This document shows positions 26,312-34,807 of a stretch of DNA of 64,000 nt, piece after piece. The stretch lies in assembly GCF_013375535.1 (NCBI RefSeq), contig NZ_JABXJG010000002.1, positions 930,001 to 994,000 of the forward strand. The letters are read 5' to 3'. The translations under genes were made by a program, and so were the position numbers. Below the pieces are notes generated by a model, which was not told the origin of the DNA, did not search any database, and was given only the letters and a program-made list of their open reading frames with translations. Numbering within the stretch: position 1 is the first letter of the stretch; each line of letters begins with the position of its first letter. The DNA is from Sphingobium sp. 15-1 (GTDB lineage: Bacteria; Pseudomonadota; Alphaproteobacteria; Sphingomonadales; Sphingomonadaceae).

Positions 26312-26347
26312 AAAAAACCGCCCACCGCCCCGACAGGCGGCGGGCGG
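26312..26347 (-). terminator. Rho-independent terminator for the PQQ-alcohol dehydrogenase gene
   Basis: On the minus strand, a 12-bp G+C stem with one mismatch (arms 26336-26347 and 26318-26329, 6-base loop) is followed by six Ts (26312-26317), 36 bases past the stop of the quinohemoprotein gene. Confidence 0.75.
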
Positions 26348-26382
26348 CCCATTAGCCCCCGCGCTCTGACGGGGCGCGCCCG

Positions 26383-28533
26383 TCAGTTCTTCTTTTTCTT
26401 GCTGTCCTGATACTGCCAGAACCGGCGTGCCTCATGAGAGACGTAGCCGCGGATCGTTTCCGCTTCTGCGGGGCTCAGGCGATTGCTGAAACTGACCATC
26501 CCATTATCTTTCAGTGCGCCGTCGATGACGATCATGCGAAAGGTGTCGGCACTGGTCAGCGCGCCGGAATAGCGCAGATCGGGCAAGACCTGGTTACCGA
26601 CCGCCGCTTCGCCATGGCAGCGCGAGCAGTTGGCAGAGAAGGCTTCCCGCCCCTGCTGGATTTGCGCGGCCGTCCAGGTCGATTCCGGCGACAGGTCGAC
26701 GCGCTGCAACACTTCCTTTTCAAGCGGCGGCAATTTCCCGGTTCCCCCGAGGGTGAAGGTCAGCAGACGGCGCGGCGCGTTCCGCGAGCCCGCCTGTTCG
26801 TCACCGAAGCCGGTCGTCAGACCATAGCCCGATCCCCAGCCGACCAGCACGGACACATATTGCTGGCCATCGACCGAATAGGTGATGGGCGCGGCAAGAA
26901 TGCCCATGCCCGTGGGAAATTCCCACAGCTTATGACCGTTGCGGCTGTCATAGGCCGTGAAGCGGCCATTCGCCAACCCCTGGAACACAACGTTGCCCGC
27001 CGTGCTGACGACACCGCCATTGACAGGATTGGCATGCTCCACACGCCAGACTTCGCGCTGGTGCACGGGATCCCAGGCGATCAACCGTCCCTTCTGCGTC
27101 TTCGCGAGCGCCTTGCGCGCGTCGAAATCGTCTGGAAGGCCCGCCTGGGCGAAGTTGACGCCCAGGTTCCATGCGCGCGGATGATATTTATACTTGGTGT
27201 CCGCCACATATTTCACCGGAACCTCAATCGTCGGGATGTAGACGAGGCCGGTCTTGTGGTTGAAGGACATCGGGTGCCAGTTGTGCGCGGCATAGGCGCC
27301 CGGCGACCCGATAAAGGGCTTGCCCGGCTTGTAGCGCGCTTCCGGCGTCTCGATCGGGCGGCCCGTCTTCATGTCGATGCCGGTCGCCCAGGTCTGCGAC
27401 ACGAAATTCTTTGCCGAGATCAGCTTGCCTGTCTGCCGGTCGAGGACATAGAAAAAGCCGTTCTTGGGTGCCTGCATCAGCACCTTGCGCACCTTGCCGT
27501 CGATCTTCAGATCAGCGAGCGTGATCTGCGCGGTCGCCGTGAAGTCCCAGTCGTCGCCGGGCGTCGTCTGATAGTGCCAGACATACTGGCCGGTATCGGG
27601 ATTGATCGCGACGATCGATGACAGATAGAGATTGTCGCCGCCGCCGGGCGAGCGAATGTCCCGCGACCAGGGGCTGCCGTTACCCGTGCCGACATAGAGC
27701 AGGTTCAACTCGGGATCGTAGCTCATCGAATCCCAGGCCGTGCCGCCGCCGCCGGCCAGCCACCATTTGCCATGCCAAGTCTTGGCCGCGGCCTTCAGAT
27801 AATCCCCTTCAAAGCCCTTGGACGGATCGCCCGGGACGGTGTAGAAACGCCAGGCCTGCTTGCCGGTCTCCGCATCATAGGCCGTCACATAGCCGCGCAC
27901 GCCATATTCCGCGCCGCCATTGCCGATGATGACCTTGCCCTTCACAACGCGCGGCGCGCCCGTGATCGTATAGGGCTTGGACTGGTCGACCGTGACCACC
28001 GACCAGACCTTCTTGCCCGTCTTCCGATCGATCGCGATCAACCGACCGTCGAGCGAACCCACGAATATCTTGTCGCCCCACGCCGCCACGCCGCGATTGA
28101 CGACATCGCAGCACGCCTTATCGCCCATGTCCCGCGGCACTTCGGGATCGTAGGTCCACAGATGCTTGCCCGTTTTCGCATCCAGAGCGACCACCTTGCT
28201 CCACGCGGTCGAGAAATAGAGGACGCCATCGATCATCAGCGGCGTCGCTTCCTGCGCCCGGTTGACGTCCAGGTCATAGGACCAGGCGAGGCCCATCTTG
28301 CCGACATTGTCGGCGTTGATCTGATCCAACAGGCTGTAGCGGTCTTCGCTGTAGGTCAGCCCCGTCGTCAGCCAGCTTCCGGGTTCATCTGTCTGGGACT
28401 GGACGATGCGCTTCTCGTCGACCGGCCGCTCGCCGCTGGCCGACGACGCCTGCTGCCCCGCGCTATGGCAGGCGGCGAGGGCAAAGGTGGCCAGCGAGAC
28501 CATGAGCAGCGCGTTGCGACGATAGTGTGTCAT
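26383..28533 (-). CDS. PQQ-dependent quinohemoprotein alcohol dehydrogenase with lipobox
   Basis: A 716-residue protein with an eight-bladed quinoprotein propeller and a C-terminal cytochrome c domain. The adjacent-cysteine disulfide typical of PQQ enzymes is Cys141-Cys142 (DKACCDV). The heme motif CSRCH spans 636-640, with Met679 a candidate axial ligand. The position two after the likely catalytic Asp (PGDDWDFTATAQ) is Thr, not the Asp of lanthanide enzymes, so calcium is expected. ATG 28533 gives a signal ending ALAAC (Cys22), a lipobox. It oxidises an alcohol in the periplasm. Confidence 0.92.
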   Translation of the reverse strand: MTHYRRNALLMVSLATFALAACHSAGQQASSASGERPVDEKRIVQSQTDEPGSWLTTGLTYSEDRYSLLDQINADNVGKMGLAWSYDLDVNRAQEATPLMIDGVLYFSTAWSKVVALDAKTGKHLWTYDPEVPRDMGDKACCDVVNRGVAAWGDKIFVGSLDGRLIAIDRKTGKKVWSVVTVDQSKPYTITGAPRVVKGKVIIGNGGAEYGVRGYVTAYDAETGKQAWRFYTVPGDPSKGFEGDYLKAAAKTWHGKWWLAGGGGTAWDSMSYDPELNLLYVGTGNGSPWSRDIRSPGGGDNLYLSSIVAINPDTGQYVWHYQTTPGDDWDFTATAQITLADLKIDGKVRKVLMQAPKNGFFYVLDRQTGKLISAKNFVSQTWATGIDMKTGRPIETPEARYKPGKPFIGSPGAYAAHNWHPMSFNHKTGLVYIPTIEVPVKYVADTKYKYHPRAWNLGVNFAQAGLPDDFDARKALAKTQKGRLIAWDPVHQREVWRVEHANPVNGGVVSTAGNVVFQGLANGRFTAYDSRNGHKLWEFPTGMGILAAPITYSVDGQQYVSVLVGWGSGYGLTTGFGDEQAGSRNAPRRLLTFTLGGTGKLPPLEKEVLQRVDLSPESTWTAAQIQQGREAFSANCSRCHGEAAVGNQVLPDLRYSGALTSADTFRMIVIDGALKDNGMVSFSNRLSPAEAETIRGYVSHEARRFWQYQDSKKKKN

Positions 28534-28696
28534 CGTACCATATCCTGTTGAATAAACGATCATAATGTTTCGATCGCGGCTGATCCTGGGACCAGACCCA
28601 GCGGCAACATAGCATCGGCCAACGGCCGGAGAAGCCCATGCCGGCGGAGCGCCGGCATGGGAATAAAAGGCTTTAAGACGAGGACGGCCGGTGTCG

Positions 28697-30988
28697 TCAC
28701 ATCTTGAAGCCGACCGTGGCCCCGAACACGCGCGGCGGACCATAGACATTGAGCACCCAGCCGAACGCGGGGAGATCGTTGACGTAGATCCGATACTGGG
28801 ACTTGGTCAGGTTCTTGACCCAGGCCGATATGGTCCAGCGGCTGTCGATCTCCGCGATGCCCACGCGGCCGTCCACGACCCAGTAACCCGGCTCGAGGTT
28901 CGACGGAGCGTTGACCGCCTCCATATATTGCGACGAGCGGTAATTGGCGTTGAGGGACAGGTCCAGCTTGACGCCGTCGGTGAGCGGATGCGTGTAGAAA
29001 ACGCCGCCCGACGCCGTCCAGCGCGGCGAGTTGACCGGACGGTTGCCCTTCAGGCTCTGGCCGCCGGCGCTGATGTCGCTGCGGATCGATGAGTCCAGCC
29101 AGCCCACCGAACCCGTCAGTTCCAGCCCGGTCGTGACCAGCATGCGCGTGTCCAATTCGACGCCGTAGGTCTTGATATTGGCGGCGTTGATCGTGATCGG
29201 GATCGGCGAACTTGCGCTGTCGACATTGATGAAGCCATCACGGAAGTCATAGCGGAACACCGCGCCGTTAAGCTGTACGCGGCGGCCGCCCAGTTCGGTC
29301 TTGAAGCCCGCTTCATAGGCGGTGAGCGTTTCGGGCTTCAGCGACGTCAGCGCAAGCTGCGGCGACGCATATTCAGCGTTGAACGCACCCGACCGGAAGC
29401 CGGTGGACACGTTGCCATAGACCATCAGATTGTCGACAAAATCGCTGTTGATCTGCGGCTTCCACTGCACGCCCATCTTGAACGAGACATTCTCGTCCCG
29501 ACGCTTGCCGCCATTTTCGGCAAGCGAAGCGAGAGAGAGCGGCCCGAGGATCGTGGTGGGATGCTGGTCCTCGCGGGACGACACGCCCGTGCCGGCATAG
29601 GTGCCACCGGACAGATGCAGCTTTTCGGAGGAATAGCGCACGCCTGCGATCAACGACAGCGTCGGCGCGACCTTGATTTCGTTGTGGAAGAACAGGGCTA
29701 CCGCATCGAGCTTCTGGCCGAAGGGCGAATAAAGGCCCGGCGCCGCGCCACCCGCGATGGTCAGATAGTCGTTGTTCTTGAACTTGTCATGCTCGTAGAA
29801 GGCGCCGACGACATAGTTCCAGATGTCGTTGTTCTTGGACGCGATCCGCACTTCCTGCGTAAACTGCCCGATCTTGTTCCGATAATAGGTTTCGATCGAC
29901 GCACCCGGATCGCCATCCGAATCCTCAGCGGAATCGCGCAGATAATATTGGTAGCTCGAAATCGAGGTGAGCGTGGCCCAGCCAAGATCGTGCTCAAGCC
30001 GCGCGGTTGCGCCATAGCCCTTGCTGTGGGCCTGATGCGTCAGGTTGCCGTGCGAGATATAGGGGTCCGACGAACCGGGATAGTGCCCGTCGCCGCGCAC
30101 GCAGCCGGCATCCCCGCCAGTCACGGTCCCGTTCAGATAGGGCGCACAGAAGACCGGCGCACCTGCCGCCACCGATTCCGGCGTGAAGACGCCCGGCGTG
30201 TAATAGGGCGGCAGATTTGATTTATCCTCGCCATAGGTCGCGGAAACGAGCAAGGACGTATTCGCCCCCTTCCACTGGATCTGGCCGCGCAGAGCGAACT
30301 TCTTCTCGTAACCCTCGTCCCGACCAGTCGTGATATTCTTGTAAAAGCCCTGGCCCTGATCGACATACATGCCGGACAGCCGTGCGGACACCGTGTCCGA
30401 CAGCGGCCCGCTCAGATAACCCTGGCCGCGAACCGTCTCATAACTGTCGTAGTTCACCGTTGCGCCGACGGAAAGCGTGTCGGTCGGCTTGCGGGTATAG
30501 AAGTTCATGGACCCGCCGGTGGTGTTCCGTCCGAACAAAGTGCCCTGCGGCCCCTTGAGCGCTTCGACGCGGTCGACATCGAACAGCAGCAGGTTCGACA
30601 TGAAGTTCTTGGAAAGATAGACTTCGTCGACATGCATCGCGACGGGTGAGTCCAGATTGGAAGCGAACTCATTGACGCCGATGCCGCGGATGTTGAAGGC
30701 GTTCTGGCCGAGGCCATAGTTGATCTGGACGTTGGGGATCGCGCGGGCGACCTCGGCCACTTCCTGAACATTCTGACGGACCAGTGCGTCGCCGGTGACG
30801 ACCGACATGGTGATGCCGACATCCTGTGCCGACTGGCTGCGCTTCTGGGCTGTGACGACGATATCCGACAGGCCGCCCGTGTCCTCGGCCCGGTCCTGCG
30901 CCATTGCCGGGCCGGCCACGACCATCATGCAACTGGTGGCGAGCAATCCTCGCACAAAGCCTGGCGTCCGCTTACTCGAAGCAGTCAT
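28697..30988 (-). CDS. TonB-dependent outer-membrane receptor, paralogue of 18732-21029
   Basis: A 763-residue receptor with signal peptide ending GPAMAQ, plug domain (DIVVTAQKRSQSAQDVG, AFNIRGIGVNEFASN, GPQGTLFGRNTTGG) and a barrel ending in FGATVGFKM. The ATG at 30988 has GGGGG upstream, so the longer frame to 31162 is rejected. It follows the 765-residue receptor at 18732-21029 along the full length, including the shared FTPES, FCxPYLNGT and YPG segments, so they are duplicates or two allelic-type transporters for related ligands. Palindrome copy C lies 195 bases upstream. Confidence 0.92.
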   Translation of the reverse strand: MTASSKRTPGFVRGLLATSCMMVVAGPAMAQDRAEDTGGLSDIVVTAQKRSQSAQDVGITMSVVTGDALVRQNVQEVAEVARAIPNVQINYGLGQNAFNIRGIGVNEFASNLDSPVAMHVDEVYLSKNFMSNLLLFDVDRVEALKGPQGTLFGRNTTGGSMNFYTRKPTDTLSVGATVNYDSYETVRGQGYLSGPLSDTVSARLSGMYVDQGQGFYKNITTGRDEGYEKKFALRGQIQWKGANTSLLVSATYGEDKSNLPPYYTPGVFTPESVAAGAPVFCAPYLNGTVTGGDAGCVRGDGHYPGSSDPYISHGNLTHQAHSKGYGATARLEHDLGWATLTSISSYQYYLRDSAEDSDGDPGASIETYYRNKIGQFTQEVRIASKNNDIWNYVVGAFYEHDKFKNNDYLTIAGGAAPGLYSPFGQKLDAVALFFHNEIKVAPTLSLIAGVRYSSEKLHLSGGTYAGTGVSSREDQHPTTILGPLSLASLAENGGKRRDENVSFKMGVQWKPQINSDFVDNLMVYGNVSTGFRSGAFNAEYASPQLALTSLKPETLTAYEAGFKTELGGRRVQLNGAVFRYDFRDGFINVDSASSPIPITINAANIKTYGVELDTRMLVTTGLELTGSVGWLDSSIRSDISAGGQSLKGNRPVNSPRWTASGGVFYTHPLTDGVKLDLSLNANYRSSQYMEAVNAPSNLEPGYWVVDGRVGIAEIDSRWTISAWVKNLTKSQYRIYVNDLPAFGWVLNVYGPPRVFGATVGFKM

Positions 30989-31183
30989 ATTACCCCCATA
31001 TTGATTAACTTGACGATTGTCCCTGAACGGAAGGAGGATCATAGCCTTCTCCATTATTGTTGCTTCTTGCCGGCCATGGCCGACAGCCCGGACGAAATCT
31101 CCTTTCGGCTCTGTCGACCGGCCGAATGCATGAGGAGTAAGTAACCTTCCCCCATCATCCAATGCCGCCCCAGACAGTCATGC

Positions 31184-31200
31184 GTTGCTTTTTGGACAAC
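31184..31200. promoter_or_regulatory. Palindromic operator candidate, copy C
   Basis: GTTGCTTTTTGGACAAC: the left arm is identical to copy B, the right arm has two changes. A further AGCAAC half-site follows at 31204-31209. It starts 195 bases upstream of the TonB receptor start at 30988. Confidence 0.55.
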
Positions 31201-31361
31201 TTGAGCAACCCGCCGCGCGGGCGAAAATAGCAGGGCCTTTCAGGAGGGCGTGATCCGCCTCACCCAAGCACGGCAGCCGCGCATCGCTGGAAAGATCTTC
31301 CTCTTTTCAAAGGCGTCGATCCCGTTTTAATTATGCCGGAGTCATAATAATCGGTTCCATT

Positions 31362-31378
31362 GTTGATGAACAAGCAAC
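31362..31378. promoter_or_regulatory. Palindromic operator candidate, copy E
   Basis: GTTGATGAACAAGCAAC: one change in the left arm relative to GTTGCT-N5-AGCAAC. It ends 234 bases upstream of the MFS start at 31613, within the 196-252 base range of the other copies. Confidence 0.5.
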
Positions 31379-31612
31379 GGGCCTGTGGCTTGGCCATCCT
31401 TATTCCTTCACCTGCAAGATGATAAGGATGCATATCGAATATGAAGCTACGTGCGGGGAGATAGCGCATTTGGTCGACATATTGCCGCCTGTTTCCTGCG
31501 GTAAGGGGCGCAGCCCCGGCCGTGCCACGGCGACTTCGCCCTGCGCGCCGACCGCGCACGCTGCATCCTTTTCACCTGCGGCGGATTCCCCATCGGCGGG
31601 GCGGGCAGGCGC

Positions 31613-32860
31613 ATGACGACATTGCCCCGCACACCCCGCGCCGTCATCGCGGTTCTCTTCACGACCTATCTCATCTGTTATCTCGACCGGCTCGTGATGG
31701 CGAGCGCTATCCCGTTCATCGCGAAAGACCTGCACTTTTCCGCGACCGAATCCGGCGCGGTCATGAGCGCCTTCTTTGCAGGCTATGCGCTCATGCAGAT
31801 CCCCGGCGGCATCCTCACCGACCGTTTCGGACCACGGCGGATCTTGACCTGCGCCATATTGCTCTGGTCAGTCTTCACCGCGTTGACGGCGCTGGCAACG
31901 TCACTGGTCTCGCTGGTGGTGGTCAGGATATTGTTCGGAATCACCGAGGGCGCGGCTCCCTCGGCGGTTTCGAAGGCCGTCCGCATCTGGGCACCGGGAC
32001 AGGTGGGACGGGTCAACGGCCTGCTTCTGGGCGCCACCCAGCTCGGCCCCGCCCTCGCTCCCCTGTTCGTCGCGGCGCTGATCAGCGACTGGGGCTGGCG
32101 GGGCGTATTCTTCTCCCTGCTCGTGCCGGGCCTTATCCTCGCAGCGCTGGTCTTCAGGGTGGTGAGAGACAGGCGTAACGACGGGGCCGCGCAGCCGGAC
32201 CATGAGACCAGGGTAAAGCCCCTCCCCGCCGAAAGGTCCGGGCTGGCCCATATCCTCCGCTGCCAGCCGATCCTGTGGTCCGTGGGCTGCGCCATTTTCG
32301 CCAGCGTCGCGAACTGGGGCATGATGAGCTGGATTCCGACCTATCTTCTCACCCGGTTCGGATTGAGCATCAAGGATATGGGCATCGCGGCCGCCATGCC
32401 CTTCTTGACGGCAGCGATCGGCTATTATCTGGGCGGTCATATCGGCGACCGGCTTTTCCCGAACCGCCGTGGCCTGCCGATCGCCATCGGCCTGTTCCTC
32501 GCGTCGCTCGCCACCCTGTCACTGACGGTCGCGTCGACCGTTTTTGCAGCGACGGCTGCCTTCATGCTGATCTACTTCTTCCTCTCGATCGCACTCTCCT
32601 GCCTCTTCTCGTTGCCGCTCGCTGTCATGCCGGCGCCGCTGGTCGCCACCTCGTTCAGCGTGGTGAACGGCGGCGCGCAGCTTGGCGCGTTTCTGGCGCC
32701 CATCAGCATCGGCGCGATTCTCGACGGCAGCCGGGGCAATTTCACGCTGGTGTTCGCCACGCTGATGATCGTCCTGGCAATCGGCGCGACGATGGCGCTT
32801 CTCATCAGGCCTGAACGGCAGGACGGCTCCCTGTTGTCCGGCGGAGCCACAGCTTCCTAG
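31613..32860 (+). CDS. Major facilitator superfamily transporter (anion:cation symporter type)
   Basis: A 415-residue MFS carrier with about twelve membrane segments. It has the motif-A region GGILTDRFGPRR after TM2, CYLDRLVMASAIPFI in TM1 (the YxDR pattern of the ACS family), and a second-half repeat GGHIGDRLFPNRRG. ACS members import organic acids, hexuronates or peptide-like anions across the inner membrane. It is divergent from a TonB receptor and has palindrome copy E upstream, so outer- and inner-membrane steps for the same substrate are likely. Ligand unknown. Confidence 0.9.
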   Translation: MTTLPRTPRAVIAVLFTTYLICYLDRLVMASAIPFIAKDLHFSATESGAVMSAFFAGYALMQIPGGILTDRFGPRRILTCAILLWSVFTALTALATSLVSLVVVRILFGITEGAAPSAVSKAVRIWAPGQVGRVNGLLLGATQLGPALAPLFVAALISDWGWRGVFFSLLVPGLILAALVFRVVRDRRNDGAAQPDHETRVKPLPAERSGLAHILRCQPILWSVGCAIFASVANWGMMSWIPTYLLTRFGLSIKDMGIAAAMPFLTAAIGYYLGGHIGDRLFPNRRGLPIAIGLFLASLATLSLTVASTVFAATAAFMLIYFFLSIALSCLFSLPLAVMPAPLVATSFSVVNGGAQLGAFLAPISIGAILDGSRGNFTLVFATLMIVLAIGATMALLIRPERQDGSLLSGGATAS

Positions 32861-32892
32861 GCGCGGTTTCGCGACAAAGGTTCACACCCCGC

Positions 32893-33363
32893 CTACACGT
32901 CGATCGGCAATTCGGTAGTGGCCTTGATTTCCGACAGGGCGACCATCGAATTGACCTCCTGTACGCCCGGCACGCGCGAAAGCTTTTCGAAGAAGAAGCG
33001 TTCATAGGCTTCGATGTCCCTGGCGACGATCTTCAGCATAAAGTCCACCGTCCCCAGCAACACGAAACATTCCAGGACTTCGGGAAATTCCCGAATGGCC
33101 ATGGTGAATTCCTCAAGGTTGGAACGGCCGGTCGCCGTCAGCTTCACCTGCGCAAAAATCTGGGCATTGAGGCCGATCTTCCGCCGGTCCAGTAATGCCA
33201 CTTCACCCCGGATATATCCTGCATCCTTGAGCCGCTGAATGCGCCGCCAGCATGGCGCCTGCGACAGCCCTACCATAGCCGCGACATCGGCGGTGGAACG
33301 GCTCGAATCCTGTTGCACGACCGAAAGGATTTTTCTGTCAAAGCTATCAAGAAATTCGGGCAT
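32893..33363 (-). CDS. Lrp/AsnC-family regulator
   Basis: A 156-residue Lrp/AsnC protein: N-terminal HTH (STADVAAMVGLSQAPCWRRIQRLKDAGYI) and C-terminal RAM effector domain (VLECFVLLGTVDFMLKIVARDIEAYERFF). Such regulators respond to amino acids. It is divergent from the leucine/valine dehydrogenase gene across a very AT-rich spacer and is almost certainly its regulator, as BkdR is for Pseudomonas bkd operons. Confidence 0.9.
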   Translation of the reverse strand: MPEFLDSFDRKILSVVQQDSSRSTADVAAMVGLSQAPCWRRIQRLKDAGYIRGEVALLDRRKIGLNAQIFAQVKLTATGRSNLEEFTMAIREFPEVLECFVLLGTVDFMLKIVARDIEAYERFFFEKLSRVPGVQEVNSMVALSEIKATTELPIDV

Positions 33364-33483
33364 AAATTATTCTCTTTATATCTATAGATCGAATATATTT
33401 TTTTAATAGCCACGATGCGGGAGGATGAATAGCAATTTTTATCAGGACTAGCGGTGATAGGATTGCGGCAAGGGAGCAGCGCC
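33364..33483. promoter_or_regulatory. AT-rich divergent promoter region, probable Lrp-type binding region
   Basis: A 120-bp spacer between the Lrp gene and leucine dehydrogenase. Positions ~33365-33410 are strikingly AT-rich (TATATCTATAGATCGAATAT and a T7 run) against a GC-rich background, with a TCTATAGA palindrome. This is typical of Lrp-family operators and of overlapping divergent promoters. No exact hexamers are assigned. Confidence 0.5.
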
Positions 33484-34539
33484 ATGATCCACATGTTCGA
33501 AAATGCCGATTTCCAGGAACGTCTCCACGTCATCAATGATGCGGAAACCGGAGTAACGGGGATCATCGCGATCCATTCCACGGCGATAGGACCCGCCGCC
33601 GGCGGCTGCCGCCTTTGGCATTATCAAACGCAGACCGACCTCATCACCGACGCGATCCGTCTGGCGCGCGGAATGAGTTACAAGAACGCGATGGCGGGCC
33701 TCCCCTTCGGCGGCGGCAAGGCCGTTCTCCAGCGCCCCGAAGGCGACTTCGATCGCGCCGCGATCTTCCGCGTGTTCGGCGAAGCGGTGGCGACGCTCAA
33801 GGGCGCATACATCACCGCCGAAGATGTGGGCACCACCATCGCGGACATGCGGGCGGTGCGGCGGCAGGCCCCCTATGTGGCCGGGCTGGAAGTGGCCGAG
33901 GGCATGGCCGGCGGCGACCCGTCGCCCTGGACCGCGCTGGGCGTATTCGAAAGCATGAAGGCCGCCGCGCGGGACGTTCTGAAGTTCGATCTCGCCGGTG
34001 CCACGGTTGCGGTTCAGGGCGTCGGCAATGTCGGCGCCCGCCTGTGCCGGCTGCTCCGGCAGGCTGGCGCAAACCTCATCGTCACCGATGTCGACGAAAC
34101 GCGCGCCGCCACGCTCGCCGGTGAACTCGGCGCGAAGCATGTCGGCATCGACGAAATCCTTGGCGTCGACGCCGACATCCTCGCTCCCTGCGCGCTGGGC
34201 GGCGTCCTGAGCGCGGACACGATCCCCGATCTTCGCGTCCGGCTCGTCTGCGGCGGCGCGAACAACCAGTTGGCGACCGAAACGGACGGCCAGGCGCTGG
34301 TGGATCGCGGCATCCTTTATGCCCCGGACTATGTCGTGAACGCCGGTGGCATCATCAATGTGTCGGCCGAATATCTGGGCGAAACCAGCGGTCAGGTCGC
34401 GGACCGTGTCGGCCAGATCGCCGGCCGCCTGCTCAATGTCTTCCGGGCTTCGGCCGAAGAGCAGGTGCCCCCCGGCGTGATGGCCGACCGTCTGGCGCAG
34501 CAATTGATTGCCAAGGCGAGGAGGCGTCAGGCCGCGTGA
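33484..34539 (+). CDS. Leucine/valine/phenylalanine dehydrogenase
   Basis: A 351-residue member of the Glu/Leu/Phe/Val dehydrogenase family. Catalytic lysines are Lys67 (ARGMSYKNAMAG) and Lys79 (LPFGGGKAVL); the NAD-binding motif is AVQGVGNVGARL. The ATG at 33484 with AAGGGAG upstream is preferred over 33454. It converts Leu/Ile/Val reversibly to 2-oxo acids plus ammonia with NAD. It is followed directly by a small ACT-like gene and the three branched-chain oxoacid dehydrogenase genes, so the operon degrades branched-chain amino acids to acyl-CoA. Confidence 0.92.
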   Translation: MIHMFENADFQERLHVINDAETGVTGIIAIHSTAIGPAAGGCRLWHYQTQTDLITDAIRLARGMSYKNAMAGLPFGGGKAVLQRPEGDFDRAAIFRVFGEAVATLKGAYITAEDVGTTIADMRAVRRQAPYVAGLEVAEGMAGGDPSPWTALGVFESMKAAARDVLKFDLAGATVAVQGVGNVGARLCRLLRQAGANLIVTDVDETRAATLAGELGAKHVGIDEILGVDADILAPCALGGVLSADTIPDLRVRLVCGGANNQLATETDGQALVDRGILYAPDYVVNAGGIINVSAEYLGETSGQVADRVGQIAGRLLNVFRASAEEQVPPGVMADRLAQQLIAKARRRQAA

Positions 34540-34784
34540 AGCAGCTCATGCGCTTCGACATTGTCTCTCGTTCCGATCCTCAGGCACTGATCCGGCTGCT
34601 CAACCATTTCGCGCAGCGCAGCCTGCTTCCCAGCCACGTGGCGGCCACGGAAGAGGCCGGACGGCTGAAAGTGCGCATCGATCAGCCGGATGTGGAGGAG
34701 AAGCAGGCGAACATCATCGCGGAAAGAATGCGCAATTCCGTGCTCGTCGAAACCGTCCGCATCGAACGGGGCGCAGCGTCCTGA
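34536..34784 (+). CDS. Small ACT-domain-like protein
   Basis: An 82-residue protein starting at a GTG that overlaps the leucine dehydrogenase stop (GTGA); AGGAGG lies about 11 bases upstream. The pattern (MRFDIVSRSDPQALIRLLNHFAQRSLLPSHV, then GRLKVRIDQPDVEEKQANIIAERMRNSVLVETVRIE) matches a beta-alpha-beta-beta-alpha-beta ACT fold like acetolactate synthase small subunits. It may sense a branched-chain amino acid and modulate the adjacent enzymes; this is inference. No catalytic residues are expected. Confidence 0.75.
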   Translation: MKQLMRFDIVSRSDPQALIRLLNHFAQRSLLPSHVAATEEAGRLKVRIDQPDVEEKQANIIAERMRNSVLVETVRIERGAAS

Positions 34785-34807
34785 CTTTGGCCGATCAAGG
34801 ATAACAG

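Larger units (their letters stand above)
30989..31612. other. 624-bp divergent intergenic region with two palindrome copies
   Basis: No gene is supported; short frames here have neither good starts nor family resemblance. It separates the leftward TonB receptor from the rightward MFS gene and carries palindrome copies C (31184-31200) and E (31362-31378), one at a suitable distance from each gene. Confidence 0.55.

Noticed and set aside
26383..28533. Lanthanide-dependent alcohol dehydrogenase
   Set aside because: The position two residues after the likely catalytic Asp is Thr; lanthanide enzymes have Asp there.
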